Of a stretch of DNA of 34,260 nucleotides, positions 15,994-24,271 are shown piece by piece (the first letter of the stretch is position 1; each line of letters starts with the position of its first letter). Under the pieces are notes generated by a model. It searched no databases and was not told where the DNA came from. It was given only the letters and a program-made list of their open reading frames with translations. Made by a program: the position numbers and the translations under genes. Source of the stretch: an uncultured Blautia sp. (GTDB lineage: Bacteria > Bacillota > Clostridia > Lachnospirales > Lachnospiraceae); NCBI RefSeq assembly GCF_947654165.1, contig NZ_CANTKB010000034.1, positions 1 through 34,260 on the forward strand. Direction: 5' to 3'.

Positions 15994-17268
15994 TTACGCC
16001 TCGTCAATGGCTTTTCCAATATCATTTCTCATATATTTATTTTCAAACTGAATCCACTGGGTCGCCTTGTAAGCATTGGCACGGGCTTCTTTTAAATCTG
16101 CACCTTTTGCGGTAACACCAAGAACACGGCCTCCGTTTGTGACAATCTTACCATCCTTAAACGCGGTTCCCGCATGGAACACATAATATCCGTCTTTGTC
16201 CTTGAATGTATCAAGACCTTCAATTGGAAATCCCTTTTCATAAGATACCGGATATCCGTCAGAAGCAAGAACCACACAGACTGCTGCATTGTCCTCGAAC
16301 TGCAGATCCACTTCATCCAGTTTTCCGTCTACGCAAGCTTCAAACACTTCTACAATATCGTTCTTCAGTCTTGGGATAACAACCTGGGCTTCCGGATCAC
16401 CAAATCTTGCATTGTATTCCAGAACTTTCGGTCCTTTTTCTGTGAGCATTAAACCAAAGAAAATAATTCCTTTAAATTCTCTTCCTTCTGCTGCCATAGC
16501 ATCTACGGTTGCCTGGTAAATGTATTTTTCACAGAAATCATCCACTTCTTTTGTGTAGAATGGACTTGGGGAGAAGGTTCCCATACCGCCGGTATTCAAT
16601 CCCTGATCCCCGTCTTTGGCACGTTTATGATCCTGTGCGGAAGTCATGGTCTTAATGGTTTTTCCATCTACAAAAGATAAAACAGAAACCTCACGTCCTG
16701 TCATGAACTCTTCAATTACCAGGGTATTTCCGGCAGAACCGAATTTTTTATCCAGCATAATGGTTTTGACGCCTTCTTCTGCTTCTTCTAAGGTATTGCA
16801 GATTAACACACCTTTTCCAAGAGCCAGACCATCTGCTTTCAACACGATTGGAAATTCTGCCTTTTCTCTAAGATAAGCCAGTGCTGCATCTGCATCTTCA
16901 AAATTCTCATATCTGGCTGTGGGAATGTTGTATTTTTTCATCAAATCTTTTGAGAATGCCTTGGAGCCTTCCAGAATCGCTGCATTTTTTCTCGGTCCGA
17001 ACACACGAAGTCCTTCTTTTTCGAACACATCTACCACACCGCCTACCAGCGGGTCATCCATACCTACTACAGTCAGGTCTACCTCATGTTCTTTTGCAAA
17101 TGCCGCCAACTTCTCAAATTCCATAGCTCCAATGGCTACACACTCTGCATATTCTGCAATTCCTGCATTTCCCGGTGCACAGTAAATCTTCTCTACCTTT
17201 GGACTCTGTGCTACCTTCCATGCGATTGCATGCTCTCTTCCGCCGCTTCCGATTATCAGTACTTTCAT
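15994..17268 (-). CDS. purD: phosphoribosylamine-glycine ligase (GAR synthetase)
   Basis: PurD joins phosphoribosylamine and glycine using ATP, an early step of de novo purine synthesis. The 424-residue protein begins MKVLIIGSGGREHAIAWKV, the family signature, followed by the CAPGNAG loop. The ATP-grasp core contains VLKADGLALGKGV (about 142-154), the QDHKRAKDGDQGLNTGGMG stretch and VLEYNARFGDPEAQ (about 283-296), which carries metal ligands. Length is normal. AAAGGGGA precedes the ATG. It is the last gene of purE-purM-purN-purD. Confidence 0.97.
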   Translation of the reverse strand: MKVLIIGSGGREHAIAWKVAQSPKVEKIYCAPGNAGIAEYAECVAIGAMEFEKLAAFAKEHEVDLTVVGMDDPLVGGVVDVFEKEGLRVFGPRKNAAILEGSKAFSKDLMKKYNIPTARYENFEDADAALAYLREKAEFPIVLKADGLALGKGVLICNTLEEAEEGVKTIMLDKKFGSAGNTLVIEEFMTGREVSVLSFVDGKTIKTMTSAQDHKRAKDGDQGLNTGGMGTFSPSPFYTKEVDDFCEKYIYQATVDAMAAEGREFKGIIFFGLMLTEKGPKVLEYNARFGDPEAQVVIPRLKNDIVEVFEACVDGKLDEVDLQFEDNAAVCVVLASDGYPVSYEKGFPIEGLDTFKDKDGYYVFHAGTAFKDGKIVTNGGRVLGVTAKGADLKEARANAYKATQWIQFENKYMRNDIGKAIDEA

Positions 17269-17283
17269 CTTTTCTTCCCCTTT

Positions 17284-17907
17284 CTACCGCACTTTTACCA
17301 AGCCGTCCACAATCTCAATTTTATCATTTACGATCAGATCAATGGCTTCCGGCATAATTTTCCACTCTGCCTCTTCCATAACTCTTCGCTGAAGAATCTC
17401 CGGTGTATCGTCCTGTTTTACTTCCACTGCCTTCTGCAGAATGATCGGGCCTGTATCTGTCCCTTCGTCTACAAAATGCACGGTAGCACCTGTGACTTTC
17501 ACTCCACGGCTCAATACCCCTTCATGAACCTTCAGCCCATAGTATCCTGTTCCGCAAAAAGATGGAATCAGGGCTGGATGGATATTAATGATCCTATTTG
17601 GATATGCTTTTACCATAATTTCCGGAATCACCACCAGACAACCTGCCAGAACCACCAGATCCGGTTCATAAGACTGAATGGTCTGCAGCAAAGCTTCATT
17701 GAATGCTGCTCTTGAGTCATAAGATTTTGGAGATACACAAATCCCCGGTATTCCATGTTTTTTTGCCCGCTCCAGAGCATACGCATTGGCATTGTTGCTG
17801 ATGACAACCGCAATCTCTGCATTTGTAATGGTCTCATCTGCAATGGCATCGATAATTGCCTGAAGATTGGTTCCTCCTCCGGATACCAGAACTGCCAGCT
17901 TTTTCAT
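17284..17907 (-). CDS. purN: phosphoribosylglycinamide formyltransferase
   Basis: PurN transfers the formyl group of 10-formyl-THF to GAR. From the ATG at 17907 the protein has 207 residues and opens with KKLAVLVSGGGTNLQAIID, the substrate phosphate-binding loop. Catalytic residues are visible in NIHPALIPSF (Asn and His) and DEGTDTGPI (Asp). I chose this start because AGGAGG lies 6-7 bp upstream. The same frame opens at 17988, but that extension covers an intergenic hairpin and lacks family similarity. It ends 15 bp before purD. Confidence 0.95.
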   Translation of the reverse strand: MKKLAVLVSGGGTNLQAIIDAIADETITNAEIAVVISNNANAYALERAKKHGIPGICVSPKSYDSRAAFNEALLQTIQSYEPDLVVLAGCLVVIPEIMVKAYPNRIINIHPALIPSFCGTGYYGLKVHEGVLSRGVKVTGATVHFVDEGTDTGPIILQKAVEVKQDDTPEILQRRVMEEAEWKIMPEAIDLIVNDKIEIVDGLVKVR

Positions 17908-17919
17908 AACAATCCTCCT

Positions 17920-17990
17920 CATATCGTTACAACAAACAGGAACAGGGCTGCCGCCGTGCCTGTACTGCTGCAACCCTGCTTGTTTCATTT
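17920..17990 (-). other. intercistronic hairpin between purM and purN
   Basis: The minus strand has CAGGGTTGC and, after 18 bases, GCAGCCCTG. They pair with one G-U wobble, and AACAAG/TTGTT arms extend the stem. No T-run follows, so it is unlikely to be a terminator. It may stabilise mRNA or be a processing site separating purM from purN. Confidence 0.5.
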
Positions 17991-19014
17991 ATACTAACTG
18001 AACGCCTTTTTCGCCTGCTACAATCTTACCAACCACATAAGGAGTATCTCCTGCTGCTTTCATGGCTTCCATGGTCTTTTCCACATCTGCCGGATCAACT
18101 GCAACGACCATACCAAGTCCCATGTTAAAGGTATTGTACATCATAGTTTCTTCAATCTCACCTTTTTTCGCCATTAAAGTGAAAATCGGAGGAATCGGAT
18201 AGCTGTCTTTTTCAATGACAGCGCATACGCCGTCTTTTAACATTCTCGGAATATTCTCGTAGAAACCGCCGCCTGTTACATGGCTGCAGGCCTTTACTTT
18301 CACACCGGCATCTTTTACACTCTTTAATGCTTTTACATAAATTCTGGTAGGAGCCAGAAGTGCTTCGCCAAGTGTTTTACCCAATTCATCATAATATGTA
18401 TTTAAAGACTCTGTTGTCATTTCAAATACTTTACGGACCAGAGAGAATCCGTTGCTGTGAACACCGGAAGATGCCATACCGATGAGGACATCTCCTTCTT
18501 TTAAGTCTTCTCCGGTGATCATATCTTTACGCTCTGCAACACCAACTGCAAATCCTGCAAGATCGTATTCGTCTTCCGGCATCAGTCCCGGATGCTCTGC
18601 AGTTTCACCGCCGATCAATGCTGCGTCAGACTGCAGACAGCCTTCTGCCACACCTTTTACGATTTCAGCGATCTTTTCCGGATAGTTTTTTCCACATGCA
18701 ATATAGTCCAGGAAGAATAACGGTTCTCCACCTGCACACGCAATATCATTAACACACATAGCTACCGCATCAATACCGATGGTATCATGCTGATCCATAA
18801 GAAATGCCAGTTTTACTTTGGTTCCGCATCCGTCTGTACCAGACAGAAGAACCGGATCTTCCATCTCCTTGATCTTCTTCAATGAAAAAGCACCGGAGAA
18901 TCCTCCTAATCCGCCCATAACCTCTTCACGCATGGTCTTCTTTACATGCTCTTTCATCAATTCCACTGATTTGTAACCTGCCTCAATATCAACGCCAGCT
19001 TTCTTATAATCCAT
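17989..19014 (-). CDS. purM: phosphoribosylformylglycinamidine cyclo-ligase (AIR synthetase)
   Basis: PurM closes the imidazole ring of AIR using ATP. The 341-residue protein starts MDYKKAGVDIEAGYKSVELM and carries the family stretches GGLGGFSGAF (about 35-44), the glycine-rich DGCGTKVKLAF and the CVNDIACAGGEPLFFLDYIA substrate-site region. Length and order match the family, with no lesion. TGGAGGA precedes the ATG. It is separated from purE by a 167-bp gap holding a repeat element and from purN by a hairpin. Confidence 0.97.
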   Translation of the reverse strand: MDYKKAGVDIEAGYKSVELMKEHVKKTMREEVMGGLGGFSGAFSLKKIKEMEDPVLLSGTDGCGTKVKLAFLMDQHDTIGIDAVAMCVNDIACAGGEPLFFLDYIACGKNYPEKIAEIVKGVAEGCLQSDAALIGGETAEHPGLMPEDEYDLAGFAVGVAERKDMITGEDLKEGDVLIGMASSGVHSNGFSLVRKVFEMTTESLNTYYDELGKTLGEALLAPTRIYVKALKSVKDAGVKVKACSHVTGGGFYENIPRMLKDGVCAVIEKDSYPIPPIFTLMAKKGEIEETMMYNTFNMGLGMVVAVDPADVEKTMEAMKAAGDTPYVVGKIVAGEKGVQLV

Positions 19015-19045
19015 TTCTTATCCTCCATATATTGTTCCGTATATT

Positions 19046-19179
19046 GCCTTGCCAATCGTTAAGTAAACGGGTTGTTCACCTTTCTAACCTCGAATTCGCT
19101 TTCGCTCCTTCTCGCTAAGTGCGGTGAACTAAGTTCGCACTAAACTCTGTCTGCGGCTTCGCCTTGCCAATCGTTAAGT
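19046..19179. repeat. 134-bp element bounded by 19-bp direct repeats
   Basis: GCCTTGCCAATCGTTAAGT occurs at 19046-19064 and again, identical, at 19161-19179. Between them are inverted repeats: GTTCACC near 19074 against GGTGAAC near 19125, and AGTGCG against CGCACT around 19118-19140. No ORF is supported. The structure suggests a small non-autonomous or REP-like element inserted between purE and purM. Confidence 0.65.
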
Positions 19180-19181
19180 GC

Positions 19182-19685
19182 TTACTTATAGTTTTTATAT
19201 CCTACTTCCTGAAGTCTTGCATCTTTTGCAACGACCTGATCTTTCAATTCTTCTTTATAGTCTTTTAATTTCTGCAAGAGTTCCGGATCGGAAGTAGCCA
19301 AAATCTTGGCTGCCAGAATTGCTGCATTGGCACCGCCATTGATCGCAACAGTTGCCACTGGAATACCGGAAGGCATCTGTACAATGGAGTACAGAGAATC
19401 TCTTCCTCCTAAGGATGTGGTGTGCATCGGGATGCCGATTACCGGCATTGGGAAGATCGCTGCGCACATACCCGGAAGGTGTGCTGCCATACCTGCTCCT
19501 GCAATGATGACTTTAAAGCCTTTTTCCTCGGCTGTTTTTGCATACTCAAAGAATACATCCGGTTCTCTGTGAGCAGAGATAATGGTCATTTCATACTCAA
19601 TCCCGAATTTTTCCAGCATATCCGCTGCTTTGCTCATAACAGGCATATCAGAGTCACTGCCCATAACAATTCCAACTTTTGCCAT
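19182..19685 (-). CDS. purE: N5-carboxyaminoimidazole ribonucleotide mutase
   Basis: PurE class I rearranges N5-CAIR to CAIR in purine synthesis. The 167-residue protein shows VGIVMGSDSDMPVMSKAADM at the start, SAHREPD (about 40-46) with the catalytic His, and GAGMAAHLPGM (about 63-73). Length is typical of bacterial class I enzymes, which need PurK to make N5-CAIR; purK is not in the window. It is the first gene of the operon. AAAGGAG lies just upstream of the ATG. Confidence 0.97.
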   Translation of the reverse strand: MAKVGIVMGSDSDMPVMSKAADMLEKFGIEYEMTIISAHREPDVFFEYAKTAEEKGFKVIIAGAGMAAHLPGMCAAIFPMPVIGIPMHTTSLGGRDSLYSIVQMPSGIPVATVAINGGANAAILAAKILATSDPELLQKLKDYKEELKDQVVAKDARLQEVGYKNYK

Positions 19686-19746
19686 GATTAATCTCCTTTA
19701 TATGAATGCTTTTTTAGGGTCTTGCCCTATTCTTTCGTACAGCACA

Positions 19747-19775
19747 ATTTTACCCAGACTTCTATATCTTGTCAA
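19747..19775 (-). promoter_or_regulatory. purE operon promoter
   Basis: The minus strand has TTGACA (19770-19775), a 17-bp spacer and TAAAAT (19747-19752). The -35 overlaps the last bases of the upstream peptidase gene. The leader is only about 55 nt and holds a small AGGG/CCCT hairpin, too short for a purine riboswitch. No PurR-type box was recognised. Confidence 0.78.
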
Positions 19776-21820
19776 GAAGCAAAAGCCTCATTCAGAGCTT
19801 CTGTACCTTTCAGTACAAACTTTCCATTCTCAATAATAGAAATCCTCTGTCCTTCTTTTGTCTCAACCCAGATTGCTCCAAGTTCATCATATGGAATGGT
19901 AATGTCTGTGTGACATCCAAAATAGGCTTTGCTCAAATCTTCTTTTCTGAGGACAGATACTTCATTATCCTTTGCCGCAATCTCTTTTCCATTGGGATTG
20001 TATGTCGGTGTATCTTCGCTCCAAGAATAGCAGGTATCTCCCACTGCAAAATGTGGTCCTGTTTTCTCTGCGATCAAGATCGGAAGCAGATGTCCAATGT
20101 TATATTTTCTTGCCATAACATAAGCTGTGGTGTTTGTTCCGATAGCAAATTCTCCAAGCGGAAGGGTATCATGATGGTATAACAGATTTTCTTTCATAAA
20201 TTTCTTGTTATCCTCTTCCTTCTCAAAATTAGAACAGGTATAATCTGCAATCATACCATCCTGAAAACGGATATGGAGGTCATGATATTCCAATCCTCTT
20301 AAAAATACTTTTGAAACAGCCAGTACTCCGTTGGTTCCTGTCAGCTTAGGGGAGGTAAACACTTCTCCGACCGGAATGTTCACATCTGCCACACAGTTCT
20401 CAAATTTTGTTTCCTTCTCCGGATTTTTTAATTCCTGTAAACAAACAGTCAGATTTGTATCATTCCCATTCATCCCCTCAATGTGAACCTGCTCTCCCTG
20501 ATCAAGAACATCGATGATCGACTGCTGGATCTGCTGATAACGCTCATTATCCAGTGTATTGATCTTCACAGTTTCATAGAAGATTTCTTCAAATTTCGAT
20601 CCGATCTCTGCCACCGGATAAGCAATGATTGTAAAACTTCTCTCATCCCCCTTGATGTAGCGATTGACGATCTGACCGGATTCATTATCATAAGACACCT
20701 GAAGCTTCTGCTGATGAGAAGTCAAAGTACATGCTTTCGGATTTTTTACCGGTGCAAACGGAGTCTCACCAAAAGTTTCGATCACTGCCGGTCCTGCATG
20801 CTCTCCTGCCAGTTTTTTCACCTGCTCATAAGCTACCTGAAGCACACGAAGTTTCCGCTGCACAAATTCATGATCCAGATAAAGAGCCTGGTCATCTTTG
20901 TGGTCATACTCAAACTGAGGATTAGGGATTGCACCATAGTAACCGATTCTCTGGTGTTGTCTCTTATTTACCGTATGCACGGCACTCCGATAGATAACAG
21001 GTGCCAGCCCCATCTTCTCGAATTGAGGAACAGCAGCTTTTACCATTGGTTCAAATCCCAATTGGAATCGGATGTTGACTGTCTTTTTCTTCCCAAGATC
21101 AATATTGGCTGCAAGGAATCCACGGCGATATCCCTCTGTATAAGTCTCTGCCATTGCCTCCAGCTTTTCTTTTGGCATACTGGTTAAAAATCTTGCCATA
21201 CGGATTTCGTTTTCTGTAACATATTCTCCGAATTTATACAGATAGCGTATATCCGTCAAATCGCTGTCACAAATAATCTTTGTGGCAAAATCAAGCTCAG
21301 GATCCACCCCTTCTCTTACCCTGTGGCCTACCATCTCATCACTGTAATCACTCACATACCAGTAGATGGCATCCTGCACATCCTTTGCAGATACCGTTTC
21401 TTCTTCAAACAGATTGTAAATCTGGATAAACAATTCCATTGCAACAGTCATGTCAAACAGGCGATTCTCATATACGAAAACAATCATTCCTCGGATCTCC
21501 GTATATAGAAAGCTTAACAACGGTCCCATCTCTTCTCCCAGCATTTTCTGAGCATAAGATGGATTTCCGTAAGATTTTTCATAATTCTGCGGTAAAATAT
21601 CCTGATACATGGCCTGATTATTGGCTTCCAGTTCTTCTAAGCCAGCATTCTCAAGCCATCCTGCCTGAATCTGATCATATACCCGGAGCATCTGTCCGAT
21701 AAAGGCGGCTGTTGTCCTGAAAAAACCCCTGTAAGGCTCTTTTACCAACTCCTCCTCCTGGATTTCCAGTACCCTCTCTTTCATAAGCATAAAACGCTCT
21801 AACATCAATTCATCATTCAT
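19772..21820 (-). CDS. M29-family metalloaminopeptidase with a long N-terminal extension
   Basis: The C-terminal half matches AmpS/M29 aminopeptidases, which remove N-terminal residues using two metal ions. Probable ligands are E557 in LPLGEFAIGTN, a second Glu and H590 in EKTGPHFAVGD, and H637/D639 in GCHTDITI. M29 enzymes are usually about 370-415 residues; this one has 682. The extra N-terminal ~270 residues are mainly helical and have no motif I recognise. No signal peptide is present, so it is cytosolic. It overlaps the HD-hydrolase gene by 8 bp. The extension could set substrate choice or oligomer state. Confidence 0.82.
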   Translation of the reverse strand: MNDELMLERFMLMKERVLEIQEEELVKEPYRGFFRTTAAFIGQMLRVYDQIQAGWLENAGLEELEANNQAMYQDILPQNYEKSYGNPSYAQKMLGEEMGPLLSFLYTEIRGMIVFVYENRLFDMTVAMELFIQIYNLFEEETVSAKDVQDAIYWYVSDYSDEMVGHRVREGVDPELDFATKIICDSDLTDIRYLYKFGEYVTENEIRMARFLTSMPKEKLEAMAETYTEGYRRGFLAANIDLGKKKTVNIRFQLGFEPMVKAAVPQFEKMGLAPVIYRSAVHTVNKRQHQRIGYYGAIPNPQFEYDHKDDQALYLDHEFVQRKLRVLQVAYEQVKKLAGEHAGPAVIETFGETPFAPVKNPKACTLTSHQQKLQVSYDNESGQIVNRYIKGDERSFTIIAYPVAEIGSKFEEIFYETVKINTLDNERYQQIQQSIIDVLDQGEQVHIEGMNGNDTNLTVCLQELKNPEKETKFENCVADVNIPVGEVFTSPKLTGTNGVLAVSKVFLRGLEYHDLHIRFQDGMIADYTCSNFEKEEDNKKFMKENLLYHHDTLPLGEFAIGTNTTAYVMARKYNIGHLLPILIAEKTGPHFAVGDTCYSWSEDTPTYNPNGKEIAAKDNEVSVLRKEDLSKAYFGCHTDITIPYDELGAIWVETKEGQRISIIENGKFVLKGTEALNEAFAS

Positions 21821-22412
21821 CCTTTAGATTTCCCTCCTCAACATGTTCTGCTATAATTTCATCAAAATATTGCTTCATGGTTCTGGATCCATCCTCCAGA
21901 TACCTGTTTCTATTTAACACCTGGGATTTTTTCACTCCGTGTTCCCTCCAGGAACGTCCGCCCGTGGCATGGTTCAGCATAAATGGCTGCATATTGTCAC
22001 ATACATGGGCGAATTTTGCTTCCGGTGTTTCATATGCTTCAAATTCTTCCCACAATTCTCTGAACTGCTCTGCCTGATCTTCTGGTAGAATACGAAAGAT
22101 ACGGTCTGCTGCCCTGACTTCCCGCTCTCTCTTCGACTGATTTCCCGCAGTGTCATAGGCATATGTATCTCCTGCATCGATTTCCACAAGATCATGAATC
22201 AAAACCATGGTGATCACTTTCGTGATGTCAATATGCTCATTAGAATATTCCTGCAGAAGAACTGCCATAAGAGCAAGATGCCAGGAATGTTCTGCATCAT
22301 TTTCCTTTCTCTCCCCATTGGACAGATAAGTCTGACGATTAATCAATTTCAATTTATCTACTTCTAACAAAAAATCCATCTGTTTTTTCAGACGTTCTTC
22401 CATCTTCCTCAT
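21813..22412 (-). CDS. HD-domain hydrolase (YfbR/HDDC2-like)
   Basis: A 199-residue HD-superfamily phosphohydrolase. Metal-binding motifs are visible: H in NDAEHSWHLALM (about 38-49), HD in VLIHDLVEIDAGD (about 71-83), and a later conserved Asp in CDNMQPFMLN. These match YfbR/HDDC2 proteins, several of which are 5'-deoxynucleotidases. Substrate specificity cannot be assigned from sequence alone. The stop overlaps the peptidase start, so the two are translationally coupled. It starts 9 bp after the small membrane-protein gene. Confidence 0.87.
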   Translation of the reverse strand: MRKMEERLKKQMDFLLEVDKLKLINRQTYLSNGERKENDAEHSWHLALMAVLLQEYSNEHIDITKVITMVLIHDLVEIDAGDTYAYDTAGNQSKREREVRAADRIFRILPEDQAEQFRELWEEFEAYETPEAKFAHVCDNMQPFMLNHATGGRSWREHGVKKSQVLNRNRYLEDGSRTMKQYFDEIIAEHVEEGNLKDE

Positions 22413-22421
22413 CCTTTCTTT

Positions 22422-22742
22422 TTATGAAATTCCAAGTAAAAACAGGGCCAGCCAGATAACCATCAAAATCCCGTTGGAAACCGAGCCGATTTTACAATAA
22501 AGCTGGTCCCGGTTCTTCTCTGAAAAGCTTTTTAATCCAAGAACAAAACCATAAACAGAAAGTCCCATTGCCGCCAGTCCTATTGCACCTAAAAATATAC
22601 CGCCTTTCCCATGGTATACCAGGGAAACAAAACTGGAAATACAAAACAGGGCAAAAGACAGACCTGCAAAACAGGAAGAAACAATTCCTTTCTGTGCATG
22701 TTTTTGCTTCGCAAACGCATATTTATATCTTTTTTTCGCCAT
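22422..22742 (-). CDS. small three-helix membrane protein (DUF6142-like)
   Basis: A 106-residue protein with a basic N-tail (MAKKRYKYAFAKQKHAQKG) and about three hydrophobic segments (near 21-43, 48-70, 86-105). The layout matches what I recall as DUF6142, a membrane family of unknown function in Lachnospiraceae; that identification is tentative. It overlaps the end of the VanZ gene by one base, so the two are co-translated. Confidence 0.72.
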   Translation of the reverse strand: MAKKRYKYAFAKQKHAQKGIVSSCFAGLSFALFCISSFVSLVYHGKGGIFLGAIGLAAMGLSVYGFVLGLKSFSEKNRDQLYCKIGSVSNGILMVIWLALFLLGIS

Positions 22743-23227
22743 CAGTACCTCCTTCTTCTGGCCTTTTTCTTCTTTTTTCTGTATATTAAATGGCAGACAG
22801 CAAAGCCTACATAGCCTATGGCTGTCCCCAGAGTATTCATAACCAGATCATCTACATCAAAACATCCTAATTTCGTAATAAGCTGTGCAGTCTCCACGCA
22901 AAGACTTAATGCAAAACCGGAAAATGTAATAAAGAAAAATCCTCTGGCATTAGAGCTGACTACAGGTGGAATAAATCCCAGTGGAATAAATCCAACCACG
23001 TTTCCAAGAAGATTTGCTGCAACCGCTAAACTTCCAAGCTGCTCCCTGTATGTCCAGAAACGTCTTATTTCCTGAAACAATACAAGATTATAACGGTATT
23101 GTCTTTCGTCAAAGCTCGCCTGTCCATAACGCTCCGCAAAAAACAAAAAATAAATCAACAAAAGAATGTACAGTACAAATAATATCTTTCCGGATATTTT
23201 GATTTTCTTTTTCATCTCTATATTCAA
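22742..23227 (-). CDS. VanZ-family membrane protein
   Basis: A 161-residue membrane protein with about four helices and the VanZ pattern: N in NLLGNVVGFIPLGF (about 68-81), E in LSLCVETAQL, and DVDDLVMNTLGTAIGY near the end. VanZ-like proteins are linked to low-level glycopeptide tolerance, but most have no proven role. The start is probably TTG at 23227, because GAGG lies about 9 bp upstream. The first ATG (23215) has a weaker site. The C-tail is a lysine/arginine run. Confidence 0.85.
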   Translation of the reverse strand: MNIEMKKKIKISGKILFVLYILLLIYFLFFAERYGQASFDERQYRYNLVLFQEIRRFWTYREQLGSLAVAANLLGNVVGFIPLGFIPPVVSSNARGFFFITFSGFALSLCVETAQLITKLGCFDVDDLVMNTLGTAIGYVGFAVCHLIYRKKKKKARRRRY

Positions 23228-23261
23228 TTTTCTGACCTCATTTCATGAGAGAAATACATAA

Positions 23262-23290
23262 AGACGGGAGAGACTCTCCCCCGCCTGCTT
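23262..23290 (-). terminator. terminator-like hairpin after the 50-residue membrane peptide
   Basis: GGGAGAG and CTCTCCC form a tight GC-rich stem within GACGGGAGAG...CTCCCCCGCC. On the minus strand TTTATGTATTT follows. The U-tract is imperfect, so read-through into vanZ is possible. Confidence 0.5.
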
Positions 23291-23303
23291 CTATTTTTTC
23301 CGA

Positions 23304-23456
23304 CTAAAATGTAATCTCTGTCTTTCTCTTCAGCAGTCTGGCACCGCTGATCAGCATCAGTACACCGGAAGTCACACCGGTAACCAGTACGATAATTCCA
23401 AGTGCGATGCTCCCTGCACCGCATCTTGACATGGTTTTATAGATTTTTTCATTCAT
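23304..23456 (-). CDS. 50-residue single-helix membrane peptide
   Basis: Starting at ATG 23456 (AAGGAAG about 9 bp upstream), the frame encodes MNEKIYKTMSRCGAGSIALG, then a glycine/valine-rich hydrophobic helix ending SGARLLKRKTEITF. The layout is a short cytosolic N-tail, one or two tightly spaced membrane passes and a basic end. It begins 20 bp after pyrE in the same direction and stops before a hairpin. Similar small peptides occur in related Clostridia, to my recollection, with no known role. The good ribosome site and helix pattern favour a real gene. Confidence 0.65.
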   Translation of the reverse strand: MNEKIYKTMSRCGAGSIALGIIVLVTGVTSGVLMLISGARLLKRKTEITF

Positions 23457-23476
23457 TTCGGGAACACTTCCTTTTC

Positions 23477-24157
23477 TTATTTTACACCATACTGTTCATA
23501 ATATCCGTCAATTGCTGCTTTCAGTGTATCGTCAATCACGACTCTTCCTTTGTATTCCCTGTTATGAAGATGCTCTACTACTTCCTCCATGGTCACAATC
23601 GCATTTGTCTCAAATCCATAGGTATCTTTTACTTCTTCTAAAGCACTCTTTTCTCCGCCTTTTCCCACTTCCATACGGTTTAAGGAAACCATCAGACCTA
23701 CGATTTCCACATCTGCAGCACCTCTTACCTTTGGAACGGTTTCTTCCATGGATTTTCCGGAAGTCGTAACGTCTTCGATCATGACCACTCTGTCACCATC
23801 TTTCAGTTTACTTCCCAAAAAACTTCCTTTGTCTGCACCATGATCTTTTTCCTCTTTACGATCTGAACAGTAACGAACTTCTTTTCCATATAATTCACTG
23901 TATGCAATGGCAGTTACCACACTGATGGGAATCCCCTTGTAAGCAGGTCCAAACAATACATCAAAATCATCACCGTATTTGTCGTGGATTGCTTTTGCAT
24001 AATACTCTCCAAGCTTCTTTAACTGAGAGCCAGTGACATAAGCACCTGCATTCATAAAAAATGGGGACTTTCTGCCACTTTTCAATGTAAACTCACCGAA
24101 TTTTAACACATCACTGTCTACCATAAATTCAATAAATTCCTGTTTATACTGTTCCAT
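23477..24157 (-). CDS. pyrE: orotate phosphoribosyltransferase
   Basis: PyrE joins orotate to PRPP to make OMP in pyrimidine synthesis. The 226-residue protein has FGEFTLKSGRKSPFFMN (orotate-site region, about 20-36), LFGPAYKGIPI (about 67-77) and the PRPP loop VVMIEDVTTSGKS (about 123-135). Length fits the longer clostridial form. It is apart from other pyr genes here. An ACGGAGG ribosome site and its own promoter precede it. Confidence 0.95.
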   Translation of the reverse strand: MEQYKQEFIEFMVDSDVLKFGEFTLKSGRKSPFFMNAGAYVTGSQLKKLGEYYAKAIHDKYGDDFDVLFGPAYKGIPISVVTAIAYSELYGKEVRYCSDRKEEKDHGADKGSFLGSKLKDGDRVVMIEDVTTSGKSMEETVPKVRGAADVEIVGLMVSLNRMEVGKGGEKSALEEVKDTYGFETNAIVTMEEVVEHLHNREYKGRVVIDDTLKAAIDGYYEQYGVK

Positions 24158-24209
24158 ATCTAAAACCTCCGTATTTACGGGCTGTTATGCCTCTTCCTAA
24201 ATCTCTTCA

Positions 24210-24238
24210 ATTTTATCACAATTTTTTTATGATTTCAA
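24210..24238 (-). promoter_or_regulatory. pyrE promoter
   Basis: The minus strand shows TTGAAA (24233-24238), a 17-bp spacer and TAAAAT (24210-24215). The leader is only about 45 nt, too short for a PyrR attenuator. Confidence 0.6.
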
Positions 24239-24271
24239 TTCAGGAAGCAGTTTTATTTTCATTATCTACTT

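Noticed and set aside
17908..17988. N-terminal extension of PurN in the same frame
   Set aside because: The 27 added residues lack family similarity and cover a hairpin. AGGAGG is placed for the ATG at 17907.
19686..19746. Purine riboswitch upstream of purE
   Set aside because: The leader is only about 55 nt and lacks the conserved junction sequence. It holds just a small AGGG/CCCT hairpin.
20483..21187. 234-residue plus-strand frame
   Set aside because: Entirely inside the M29 peptidase gene on the opposite strand, with no motif or ribosome site.
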